A DNA stretch of 64,000 bases from Anaerolineaceae bacterium (GTDB lineage Bacteria; Chloroflexota; Anaerolineae; Aggregatilineales; Phototrophicaceae). Positions within the stretch are counted from its first letter, which is position 1, and the number at the start of each line of letters is the position of its first letter. The position numbers and the translations under genes were made by a program. Location of the stretch: NCBI GenBank assembly GCA_007693385.1, contig REDR01000131.1, positions 1 to 64,000 on the forward strand, written 5' to 3'. The notes below the pieces were generated by a model. It worked only from the letters and a program-made list of their open reading frames with translations. It was not told where the DNA came from and searched no databases. Shown here one piece after another: positions 37,790 through 46,357 of this stretch.

Positions 37790-38815
37790 CTAGAATTGCT
37801 GGCTAAATTCGATCAGCGCGTCCAGTTTCGCCAGCGCCGCGCCACTGTCGATGATTTCCCGCGCCTGCTTGATGCCTTCCGCGATGTCGTCCGCTTTGCC
37901 GGCCACGTTCAGCGCCGCGCCCGCGTTGAGTATCACGACATCGCGCTTGGCGTCTTTGACTTCGCCGCGCAGGATGCCGCGCAGGATGGCGGCATTTGTC
38001 GGCGCGTCATCGCCCAGTAGCTGGTTGATATTCGCGCCCGCGAAGCCGTAATCAAGCGGGTCAAGCTCGAATGAAGTCACCACGCCGTCATCATAATAGC
38101 TGATGCGATTCGGCCCGGTGGTGGTCAATTCATCCAGCCCGCCGTAGCCACTGACTACCATCGCGCTTTTAGCGCCGAGTTCACCCAATACGTTCGCCAG
38201 CAAGTCGGTCAAGTCCGGCGCGAATACGCCCATCAATTGCCGCCGCGCCCCCGCCGGATTGGTCAACGGGCCGAGTATGTTGAAGATCGTCCGCACGCCC
38301 ATCTCGCGGCGCGGTCCGATGGCGTGGCGCATGGCGGGGTGTAGCTTCTGCGCGAACAGAAAGCCGATGCCGACTTCATCGACGCACGCGCCGACTTGCT
38401 CCGGCGTTAAATCCAGCTTCAAGCCGAGTTCGCCCAGCACATCCGCGCTACCGCATTTGCTACTGGCGGCGCGGTTGCCGTGCTTGGCGACGGGAACGCC
38501 CGCGCCCGCCGCCACAAAAGCCACCGTCGTGCTGATGTTGAATGTGCCGCTACGATCACCGCCGGTGCCGCACGTATCCAGCAAATTCACGCCCGCGTGC
38601 CGCGTCGGGACTTTTTCGGCATTGGCACGCATCGCCATCGCGCTTCCGGTTATTTCGTCCTGCGTTTCACCCTTCATGCGCAAGCCCATCAGGTAACTGC
38701 CGATCTGCGCGTCGGTAGCTCCGCCCTGCATGATCTGGTTCATCACGCCTTCCGCTTCGCTGGCTTGCAGGTGGCCGAAGCGCCCGATGAGGTCTATCGC
38801 GTTTTTGATGTCCAT
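37790..38815 (-). CDS. trpD: Anthranilate phosphoribosyltransferase
   Basis: DTCGTGGDRSGTFNISTTVAFVAAGAGVPVAKHGNRAASSKCGSADVLGELG. Confidence 0.96.
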   Translation of the reverse strand: MDIKNAIDLIGRFGHLQASEAEGVMNQIMQGGATDAQIGSYLMGLRMKGETQDEITGSAMAMRANAEKVPTRHAGVNLLDTCGTGGDRSGTFNISTTVAFVAAGAGVPVAKHGNRAASSKCGSADVLGELGLKLDLTPEQVGACVDEVGIGFLFAQKLHPAMRHAIGPRREMGVRTIFNILGPLTNPAGARRQLMGVFAPDLTDLLANVLGELGAKSAMVVSGYGGLDELTTTGPNRISYYDDGVVTSFELDPLDYGFAGANINQLLGDDAPTNAAILRGILRGEVKDAKRDVVILNAGAALNVAGKADDIAEGIKQAREIIDSGAALAKLDALIEFSQQF

Positions 38816-38843
38816 ATGTCGCCTTTCGTGCTGTTGCGCGGCC

Positions 38844-39422
38844 TTATACCGCCAAAAACTGATTTTCCATGAAGTTCTTCAGGATGCGCGGCCCGTAGCG
38901 CGTCAGGATGCTCTCCGGATGGAATTGCACGCCGATCACCGGATGCGATTCGTGCCGCAACGCCATGATGTCGCCTTCTTCGGTGAACGCGATGATCTTC
39001 AACGGGTGCGGCATCGTATCCTCTTCGACGATCAAGCTATGGTAGCGCGTGGCCTCAAACGGGCTGGGGATGCCGGTGAATAGCGGATCGTGTTTGTGAT
39101 ACACCATGCTGGTTTTGCCGTGCATCAGCTTTCCGGCTCTCGCCACGATGCCGCCGTAAGCCTGCCCGATGCATTGATGCCCCAGACACACACCAAGAAT
39201 CGGCGTGCTTTCGCCTAGCTCGCGGATGATGTCCAGCGAGATACCGCCGTCATCCGGCGTGCCCGGCCCGGGCGATATGACGATGTGTGACGGCTGATAA
39301 GCCCGCACATCGTCTAGCGTGATGTGATCGTTGCGGACGACGTGCAAATCCGCGCCCATTTCGCCCATCTGTTGCACGAGGTTATAGGTGAAACTATCGT
39401 AATTATCAATCACCAGAATCAT
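38844..39422 (-). CDS. trpG: Anthranilate synthase glutamine amidotransferase subunit
   Basis: MILVIDNYDSFTYNLVQ, ISPGPGTPDDGGIS, ILGVCLGHQCIGQAYGG, GVQFHPESILT. Confidence 0.95.
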   Translation of the reverse strand: MILVIDNYDSFTYNLVQQMGEMGADLHVVRNDHITLDDVRAYQPSHIVISPGPGTPDDGGISLDIIRELGESTPILGVCLGHQCIGQAYGGIVARAGKLMHGKTSMVYHKHDPLFTGIPSPFEATRYHSLIVEEDTMPHPLKIIAFTEEGDIMALRHESHPVIGVQFHPESILTRYGPRILKNFMENQFLAV

Positions 39423-40090
39423 GATGCGTCGTCTCCTCTGACATCGGGCGGCATGTGACGGCTGACCAGCCCTTCCAGATGTGTTAGATCATTAGCGCGT
39501 ACCAGACTCCAGCCGTCGCCGTCGCGCATGATCGTCGTTACCGATGAGTTATCAAAAGACATCGCCGATAGGTCAATGTCGGGCACCAGTTGCTTGAGCA
39601 TCAAGCGGGTGGTGAACGTATGCGACAGGATGCCGACGGTTTCGTTTTTCTCGCTTTCCGCCTCATAGCGTGCCAGCAGTTCCGCTAAGAACTCTGCGAC
39701 CCGTTGCCGCACTTCTACCATCGACTCGCCGCCGGGGATTTTGTAATTCTCTGGATCGGCCAGCAATTGTGCGTATTCGTCATGATACCAGCCGTGAATT
39801 TCCGGCACGGTCAACCCTTGAAAGTACCCGATGGAGCGTTCACGCAGACGCTGATCGTATATCGGTTCAAAGCCGAGTTTCTCCGCTAGAATTTGGGCAC
39901 TCTGACGGGCGCGGCGGTTGTCACTGCTGTACAGGGCGGCTAGTCCGATGTGGCGGATGAAGTTCGCCAGCCGGTACATCTGCTGTTGGCCGAGTTCGTT
40001 GAGGGGCGCGGCCACCCAGCCCTGCCAGCGTCCGGCTAGATTCCAGTCTGTTTCGCCCGAACGGATGAACACCAAGCGTTTTAACGGCAT
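39419..40090 (-). CDS. Histidine-phosphatase-superfamily (PGM-like) protein with non-canonical RSG motif
   Basis: MPLKRLVFIRSGETDWNLAGRWQGWVAAPLNELGQQQ..., YSSDNRRARQSAQ, GILSHTFTTRLML; ATGA overlap with trpG. Confidence 0.85.
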   Translation of the reverse strand: MPLKRLVFIRSGETDWNLAGRWQGWVAAPLNELGQQQMYRLANFIRHIGLAALYSSDNRRARQSAQILAEKLGFEPIYDQRLRERSIGYFQGLTVPEIHGWYHDEYAQLLADPENYKIPGGESMVEVRQRVAEFLAELLARYEAESEKNETVGILSHTFTTRLMLKQLVPDIDLSAMSFDNSSVTTIMRDGDGWSLVRANDLTHLEGLVSRHMPPDVRGDDAS

Positions 40091-40153
40091 TTTGTCTAAA
40101 AACTCCTCTTTAATAAATCGAACAACGCGCCAATCATAAACCAAATCCGCCGC

Positions 40154-41674
40154 CTACATCAGACCGCGTTCGGCGTACTCGATAGCGACGGCCAGCGCTC
40201 GCGCTTTGTTGACCGTTTCTTCGTACTCTTTGGCCGGGTCGCTATCGGCGACGATGCCCGCGCCCGCCTGTAGATAGATGCGATCACCGCGCATGACCAG
40301 CGCGCGAATGGTGATGCAGGTATCCATCGAGCCATCATAGCTGAAATAGCCCACCGCGCCGCCATACGTGCCGCGCCGCACGCCTTCTAGCTCCTCGATG
40401 ATCTCCATAGCGCGGACTTTCGGCGCTCCGCTCAGCGTACCCGCCGGAAACGTGGCGCGGAACAGGTCGAAGCCGTCGATGTTTTCGCGCACTTGCCCGT
40501 CTACCTGACTGACGATGTGCATCACATGCGAGTATAGCTCAACATTCATCATGCTCGAAACTTTGACCGTGCCATACTCACTGACGCGCCCGATGTCGTT
40601 TCGCGCCAGATCAATCAGCATGACGTGTTCGGCGCGTTCTTTCGGATCAGCGAGCAGGTCTTCGGCTAGTGCGCGGTCTTCGGCGTCGGTTTCGCCGCGT
40701 TTGCGCGTACCCGCGATGGGGCGCATGGACGCGATGCCGTCTTCCAGCCGTACCATCATCTCCGGCGATGCGCCGAGCAAGGTCATGCCGTCGCCGAAGT
40801 TCAGATAGAACATATAAGGCGATGGGTTCAGCGCCCGCACAGCGCGGTAGATGGTCAACGGGTGGGCGTTGGTGCGCCGTGTGAAGCGTTGCGATAGCAC
40901 GATCTGGAAGGCGTCGCCCGCCGCGATGTACTCTTTGGCCTGCCGAACGTTGGTCTCGAATTTTTCGCGGGTGATGTTGGACTGCATCGGCTCATCAAGC
41001 GGATTGTTGGCGTATTCCACCGGCGGCAACGGCTTGCCCAGCGCGGCCACAATCTGATCGACGCGGCGCACCGCGTCACGATAGGCGCTGTCGGGGTCGC
41101 CTTGATTGTGCGCGTTCGCCATCACGATTAATTCGTGCTTGGCGTGGTCAAAGATGACCAGCGTATCCGGCAACATGAAGGCCGCCGTCGGCATATCCAG
41201 ATCATCCTCTGCGGTCTGCGGCAGGCGCTCGAAGTAGCGCACGATGTCATAGCCGACATAGCCCACCGCGCCGCCGACCAGACGCGGCAACTTCGGCAAG
41301 CTGACCGGCGTCACGCGGTTTAACTCCGCCTTGAGCGCGTGCAACGGGTCTTCGTCTTCGGCTAGCTGGCGCGTCGTGGTCTGGCCGTCGGTGGTGTGGT
41401 GCATGGTATCGCCCTTGAAGGTGATGACCGCCTGCGGATTGACGCCGAGAAACGAATACCGCCCGACGTGTTCGCCGCCTTCCACGCTTTCCAGCAAGAA
41501 CGACACATCGCTGACTTGCGATAGCTTCATGTAGACCGATACCGGCGTTTCCAGATCGGCCAGCAGTCGCCGGTAGACCGGCACCAGATCGCCCTGTTTG
41601 AATAACTCGCCGATCTCATCGCGTGATGGCGTGATGTCGGTGCGGATTCGTCCGCTTGATTGTGTGTTCATCAT
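40154..41674 (-). CDS. trpE: Anthranilate synthase component I
   Basis: LSQRFTRRTNAHPLTIYRAVRALNPSPYMFYLNFGD, SPEMMVRLEDG, RPIAGTRKRGETDAED, FPAGTLSGAPKVRAMEIIEELE. Track start (42052) runs through the T-box; likely ATG 41674. Confidence 0.95.
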   Translation of the reverse strand: MMNTQSSGRIRTDITPSRDEIGELFKQGDLVPVYRRLLADLETPVSVYMKLSQVSDVSFLLESVEGGEHVGRYSFLGVNPQAVITFKGDTMHHTTDGQTTTRQLAEDEDPLHALKAELNRVTPVSLPKLPRLVGGAVGYVGYDIVRYFERLPQTAEDDLDMPTAAFMLPDTLVIFDHAKHELIVMANAHNQGDPDSAYRDAVRRVDQIVAALGKPLPPVEYANNPLDEPMQSNITREKFETNVRQAKEYIAAGDAFQIVLSQRFTRRTNAHPLTIYRAVRALNPSPYMFYLNFGDGMTLLGASPEMMVRLEDGIASMRPIAGTRKRGETDAEDRALAEDLLADPKERAEHVMLIDLARNDIGRVSEYGTVKVSSMMNVELYSHVMHIVSQVDGQVRENIDGFDLFRATFPAGTLSGAPKVRAMEIIEELEGVRRGTYGGAVGYFSYDGSMDTCITIRALVMRGDRIYLQAGAGIVADSDPAKEYEETVNKARALAVAIEYAERGLM

Positions 41675-41706
41675 CGTTAATATCTCATCCCCTATCCCTG
41701 AAAAAC

Positions 41707-41740
41707 AAAAAACCCTCTCATCCACACAAGGACGAGAAGG
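41707..41740 (-). terminator. T-box regulated terminator
   Basis: CCTTCTCGTCC-TTGTGT-GGATGAGAGGG followed by T6. Confidence 0.9.
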
Positions 41741-42003
41741 CGCTCCCGCGTTGCCACCTTGTTTCATGCACGCATAATCTGCGGACATGCACTCAGTAGG
41801 TACATGCGAACATATACCCTGCGCCATGATAACGGAGCGCTCGCCGTCGCCAGCTAATGAGCGATACATGATGATCGCCTTTCGCCTGCGCAACTCCCCG
41901 GCCCATTCAGTCCGTCCGTATGTATCGCCTTTCCAGCCACCGGCGACTCTCTGGACATCGTGTGCGAACTTACTATTCCGGTTCACAGTCTTTAGCACGT
42001 ATT
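41707..42003 (-). ncRNA. T-box riboswitch, UGG (Trp) specifier, leader of trp operon
   Basis: Stem I with S-turn AAUAGUAA, helices CCGG:CCGG and GUUCG:CGGAC around the specifier loop GAA-UGG (codon 41903-41905), distal CCAGAGAGUCGCCGGUGGCUGG, T-box UGGCAACGCGG (41746-41756), terminator downstream. Confidence 0.93.
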
Positions 42004-42018
42004 CAGCTAGATGCTGAA

Positions 42019-42048
42019 ATGTTAACTTGAAAGGCGGCCATCTGTCAA
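42019..42048 (-). promoter_or_regulatory. trp operon promoter TTGACA-N18-TAACAT
   Basis: Minus strand TTGACA 42048-42043, TAACAT 42024-42019, just upstream of the T-box. Confidence 0.7.
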
Positions 42049-42135
42049 GCATTCCGTCGGATTTGATTCTGCGCTTTGTCGATCCAAGCGTTCGGTATTC
42101 GGCAGTATTGCGGCCATTATCCGGCGGCCATTTGA

Positions 42136-42144
42136 TGTTATAAT
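42136..42144 (+). promoter_or_regulatory. Extended -10 element (TGTTATAAT) for polX
   Basis: TGT-TATAAT 35 nt upstream of polX ATG. Confidence 0.55.
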
Positions 42145-42178
42145 CGCTTCGTGAAGCCTGACGAACGACGGAGACGAT

Positions 42179-43936
42179 ATGTTATCAAACCGCGAAATCG
42201 CCGACATCTTCGAGACGATCAGCGATATGTTGCAATTAAAGGGCGAAGTCGTCCACCGCTATCTATCTTACCGGCGGGCGGCGGAAACCATCCGCGAGTT
42301 GCCGCGTGACCTGCGGGCTATCGCGGCTGAGGGCGATCTGACCGCTATCGACAATATCGGGCGCACGCTGGCCGACAAAATCGAGGAGATGCTGGCTAGC
42401 GGCGAGTTGCAATTCTACGAAAAACTGAAAGCGGAAATCCCCGAAGGCGTGGTCGAGATGATGCGCTTGAACGGCGTCGGGCCGAAGAAAGCCCGCCTAT
42501 TCTGGGACGAACTGGACATCACCGACGTGAACGCGCTGGAAACGGCGGCGCGGGCGGGTAAGCTAGCCGCGCTTAAGGGCATGGGGCAGAAGTCGGAGCA
42601 GAAGATCATCGACGCTATCGACGCGCAAGCCCGCCGCACCGGACGGGCGCCGCTAGGCAAGGCATTGCCCGCCGCGCAGAACATCGTCGCGTTATTGCGC
42701 GAGATCGACGCGGTGAAGCAGATCGAAATCGCCGGAAGCATCCGCCGCGCTCGCCCGACGATTGGCGATGTGGATATTCTGGTCGCCGTCGATGATATGG
42801 CGGACAGCGCCGAAATCATGCGAGCGTTCGTCAACATGCAGAACGTCGCCCGCGTGCTAGGTCACGGCGAGACGAAATCCAGCGTGGAACTGCTGGACGG
42901 CGTTCAGGTTGATCTGCGCGTGTTGCCTGCGGCGCGGTGGGGTACGGCTCTGCAATACTTCACCGGAAGCATGGCGCACAACGTCAAAGTACGGCAAATC
43001 GCGCTGGCGAAGGGCTACAGCCTCAATGAACACGCGCTGAGTCCGGTGGACGAGGACGGCGAGATCATCGCGGATGCCGACAAGCGCACTTTCTCGACGG
43101 AGGCGGCGCTGTATGAGGCGCTCGGGCTGGCATGGATTCCGCCGGAATTGCGTGAGGACACTGGCGAGATAGAAGCCTCTCGCGGCGACGGATTACCGGC
43201 GCTCATCACGTTGGACGACATCCGCGCTGACCTGCACATGCACACCACCTACAGCGACGGCAAGGCCTCCGTCCGCGACATGGCGCTGGCCGCCATCGAG
43301 CGCGGGCGCGAATACATCGTCATCACCGACCATTCGCGCAGTCTGGGCATCGCCAACGGCTTGAGCATCGAGCGCTTGCTGGCACTCGGCGCGGAGATAG
43401 AGCGCGTTAACGATGAATTGGGCGATAGAATCCGCGTGTTCTGGGGTACGGAGATGGACATTAACGCCGATGGCTCGCTGGATTATCCCGACGATGTGCT
43501 GGCACGGCTGGATTTCGTCATCGCGTCGTTGCATACCAGTCTGGGGCAGGAGCGCCAGCGCATCACCGAGCGCCTGCTGAACGCCATCCGCAACCCGCAC
43601 GTTGATTTGATCGGCCATCCGCACGCGCAGAGAATCCCCGAACGCGAGCCGGTAGACGCCGACATGGACGCGGTATTCGCCGCCGCGCTGGAACACGACA
43701 CCGCGCTGGAGATCAACGCCAACCCCATCCGGCTTGATCTGTCGGCGGCGTATGCGCGGCGGGCGGCTGAGATGGGAATTCGGCTGGCGATCAACACCGA
43801 CGCCCATCACCCGCGTGACATGGACTTGATGCACTACGGCATCCGCACCGCGCGGCGCGGCTGGATCACGGCGGAGACGGTCATCAACACATGGCCGCTA
43901 GCGCGTTTTGCGGCGTGGTGTCGCCGCCACGATTGA
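42179..43936 (+). CDS. polX: DNA polymerase X family with C-terminal PHP domain
   Basis: EVVHRYLSYRRAAETIRELP, HhH GVGPKKARLFWDEL, GSIRRARPTIGDVDILV, PHP DLHMHTTYSDGKASVRDMA, TDHSRSLGIANGLS, NTDAHHP. Confidence 0.95.
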   Translation: MLSNREIADIFETISDMLQLKGEVVHRYLSYRRAAETIRELPRDLRAIAAEGDLTAIDNIGRTLADKIEEMLASGELQFYEKLKAEIPEGVVEMMRLNGVGPKKARLFWDELDITDVNALETAARAGKLAALKGMGQKSEQKIIDAIDAQARRTGRAPLGKALPAAQNIVALLREIDAVKQIEIAGSIRRARPTIGDVDILVAVDDMADSAEIMRAFVNMQNVARVLGHGETKSSVELLDGVQVDLRVLPAARWGTALQYFTGSMAHNVKVRQIALAKGYSLNEHALSPVDEDGEIIADADKRTFSTEAALYEALGLAWIPPELREDTGEIEASRGDGLPALITLDDIRADLHMHTTYSDGKASVRDMALAAIERGREYIVITDHSRSLGIANGLSIERLLALGAEIERVNDELGDRIRVFWGTEMDINADGSLDYPDDVLARLDFVIASLHTSLGQERQRITERLLNAIRNPHVDLIGHPHAQRIPEREPVDADMDAVFAAALEHDTALEINANPIRLDLSAAYARRAAEMGIRLAINTDAHHPRDMDLMHYGIRTARRGWITAETVINTWPLARFAAWCRRHD

Positions 43937-43991
43937 ACGCACGATGTAAAGGATCAGCGATAATCTGTCAGCCACAGTATGGAAGCGTGAT

Positions 43992-44705
43992 ATGGACGAT
44001 CCACGAAATCAACCAAACGATCAACCGGACGCGGGCGGCTTACCACCGCCACCACCGCCACGCCGCCCACGACGGCCACCGCCGAATCCGCAACAGCGCG
44101 GACGGGCACGACATCGCCGCGATAGCGGGCTGTATCTGCCGCTATGGTCTATCCTGCTGGTGATCGTGCTGGCCTGTGCGGTTACGGCGGGCGTGGTCTT
44201 TGTGGTGTTGAATCTGGGCGGCGACAATCAGCGCGTTGTCGATGCACAGGGGACGCCGCTCCCGCCCACGCAACCGCCGCCGGTGCTGATCGTCAGTTCG
44301 CCGGTGCCTACCGAGCGTCCGGCAGATTTTCCGGTATCACCGGCGACGGCCACCATCCCGCCTGAATTTGATCTGCAAAGCCTGTTTCAGTTGCCGCCTG
44401 ATTTCAGCTTGGCCGGGCCGACTTTGCCGACGCCGGTCTTAACGCCGACGCCTATCGCCATCACCATCGGCGCGGAGGTGGTCGTCTTTGATCTGGGCGG
44501 GCAGGAGCTAAACGTGCGCGACTCGCCCGGCGTGTTCGGCACCAGCATCTTATTCCGTGCGACAGAAGGCGAGCGCTTCGTCGTGGTGGATGGGCCGGAA
44601 CAGCAAGATAACCTGACGTGGTGGCAGATTCAAAGCGTCGGCCAGCGCTCACAGGTTGGTTGGGCGTCCGGGCAATATCTGCAAGCGGTACCCGCCACTC
44701 AGTAG
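43992..44705 (+). CDS. Single-TM protein with Pro-rich cytosolic N-terminus and extracellular SH3-like domain
   Basis: LPPPPPPRRPRRPPPN, TM LPLWSILLVIVLACAVTAGVVFVVL, SH3-like LNVRDSPGVFGTSILFRATEGERFVV. Confidence 0.75.
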   Translation: MDDPRNQPNDQPDAGGLPPPPPPRRPRRPPPNPQQRGRARHRRDSGLYLPLWSILLVIVLACAVTAGVVFVVLNLGGDNQRVVDAQGTPLPPTQPPPVLIVSSPVPTERPADFPVSPATATIPPEFDLQSLFQLPPDFSLAGPTLPTPVLTPTPIAITIGAEVVVFDLGGQELNVRDSPGVFGTSILFRATEGERFVVVDGPEQQDNLTWWQIQSVGQRSQVGWASGQYLQAVPATQ

Positions 44706-45901
44706 ACGCGCAATAACAGCCCCTTGAGGTAATCGCCCTCGGGGAAGGTCAGCGCGATGGGGTGGTCGGGCGTTGCGTTCAGGCGGGCGACGATCTGCGC
44801 GTCGCGTCCGCTATCGACCAGCGCCCCGAATACGATCTTCTGGAATAAATCCGCCGTGATCGCGCCGGAGCAAGAGAACGTCATCAGGTAGCCGCCCGGA
44901 CGCACCACCGCCAGCGCATTCAGGTTGATGTCCTTATAGCCGCGTGCGGCGCGTTCCACCTGTGATTTACTCTGCGCGAATTTCGGCGGATCGAGAATCA
45001 CCGCGTCGTAGACCGCGCCCGCGTCGGCGATGTCGCGCAGGTAGTCGAACACGTCCGCTTGCACATGCTCGGCGCGTTCGGCGTCGAAGCCGTTCAGCGC
45101 GATGTTGGCTTCGGCTAGTTCCAGCGCATCCAGCGACGCATCCACATTGGTGACTGTTGCGCCGGGCACGGTCAGCGCGTGTAGGCCGAAACCGCCGCTA
45201 TAGCTGAACAGATTCAGCACGCGGGCGGCGGGCATCTCAGCGCGGAGGTGTGCTGAAAGCAGGGCGCGATTATCCGCTTGATCGAGATAAAAGCCGGTCT
45301 TGTGGCCGTTGTATACATCCACGTCGATCTTGACCGCGCCGCCCTCCGTGATGGTGATTGCTTCCGGCGGTTCATGCCCCCAGATGTGAGCGTTACGGAT
45401 TTCTAAACCCTCTTTTTTGCGGGCGTCGGCGTCACTGCGCTCATAGATACCGTCCACATCGAGCAGGGTGGCGAGGATGTCGGCGATCAGGTGGCGGCGC
45501 TTGTCGATGCCCAGCGTCAACGCCTGCATGACCAGAAAGCGCCCGTAACGATCAACGATCAGGCCGGGCAGATAGTCGCTCTCGGCATGGATCAGCCGGT
45601 AGCCGCCGTCCGCTTGCCCGTTGTAATGAGCGCGGGCGGTGACGGCGCGGCGGATGGTCTTCAGCCACCAATCATCGTCAATCGCCTCCTCATCCCATGT
45701 CAGGGCGCGGGCTTGAATCTGCGAATGCGGATTCCAGTAACCCCGCGCCAGAAAGCGCCCGTCGTGGGCGCGAATGTCGATGATGTCGCCGGGCTGTGGA
45801 TCGCCTTCCAGCCCGCGAATCGCGCCGGAAAATATCCACGGGTGACGGTTGATGATTGGCCGGTCACGATTCGGCTTGAGGTAAAGTCGGCCTGCGCTCA
45901 T
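44699..45901 (-). CDS. Class I SAM-dependent rRNA methyltransferase (RlmI-like, N-terminal PUA)
   Basis: RHPWIFSGAIRGLEGDPQPGDIIDI, VLNLFSYSGGFGLHAL, DAVILDPPKFAQSKSQVE. Confidence 0.9.
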   Translation of the reverse strand: MSAGRLYLKPNRDRPIINRHPWIFSGAIRGLEGDPQPGDIIDIRAHDGRFLARGYWNPHSQIQARALTWDEEAIDDDWWLKTIRRAVTARAHYNGQADGGYRLIHAESDYLPGLIVDRYGRFLVMQALTLGIDKRRHLIADILATLLDVDGIYERSDADARKKEGLEIRNAHIWGHEPPEAITITEGGAVKIDVDVYNGHKTGFYLDQADNRALLSAHLRAEMPAARVLNLFSYSGGFGLHALTVPGATVTNVDASLDALELAEANIALNGFDAERAEHVQADVFDYLRDIADAGAVYDAVILDPPKFAQSKSQVERAARGYKDINLNALAVVRPGGYLMTFSCSGAITADLFQKIVFGALVDSGRDAQIVARLNATPDHPIALTFPEGDYLKGLLLRVY

Positions 45902-46338
45902 TCGATCTCCAGACGGTAATGTGTTTCGCCGATGCTGATGATGTCCTCACTGGTGAGGATGATCGGCTCTTTGACCGGTAAATTATTGAGTAGCGTCCCG
46001 TTGCGGCTGTGGCGGTCTTCCAGCCACCATTGACCATCGCGCAGGAAAACGCGGGCGTGTTCGCTACTGGCGAAGGTATCGTCGATATGCACGCTGTTAG
46101 AACGGGCGCGTCCGAGCGTGGTTAGCGGCAACAGTGGCGCGGATTCGCCGGTGGTGATGTATTGCCCATCAGCTTCGATCAACTTCGCCAGACGGCCATA
46201 ACTGCGCTTGCTGGCTTTGATGCGCTCGATGGCAGTGCGGTGTTCGCGCCAGATGGCGTAAAACATCAGCGCGAGGATCAGCAAGAGGAGCAAGGCGGCG
46301 CTGATGCGTAAGATCAACAGGATGGCGGCGGTACTCAC
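45898..46338 (-). CDS. Membrane-anchored FHA-domain protein
   Basis: N-terminal TM; LGRARSNSVHIDDTFASSEHARVFLRDGQWWLEDRHSRNGTLLNN. Confidence 0.88.
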   Translation of the reverse strand: MSTAAILLILRISAALLLLLILALMFYAIWREHRTAIERIKASKRSYGRLAKLIEADGQYITTGESAPLLPLTTLGRARSNSVHIDDTFASSEHARVFLRDGQWWLEDRHSRNGTLLNNLPVKEPIILTSEDIISIGETHYRLEIE

Positions 46339-46357
46339 GGCGGGCGGCTCCTTCGGC

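Noticed and set aside
41675-42052. N-terminal extension of TrpE in the ORF track
   Set aside because: The region is a T-box riboswitch with conserved specifier loop, T-box and terminator; TrpE homology begins after ATG 41674.
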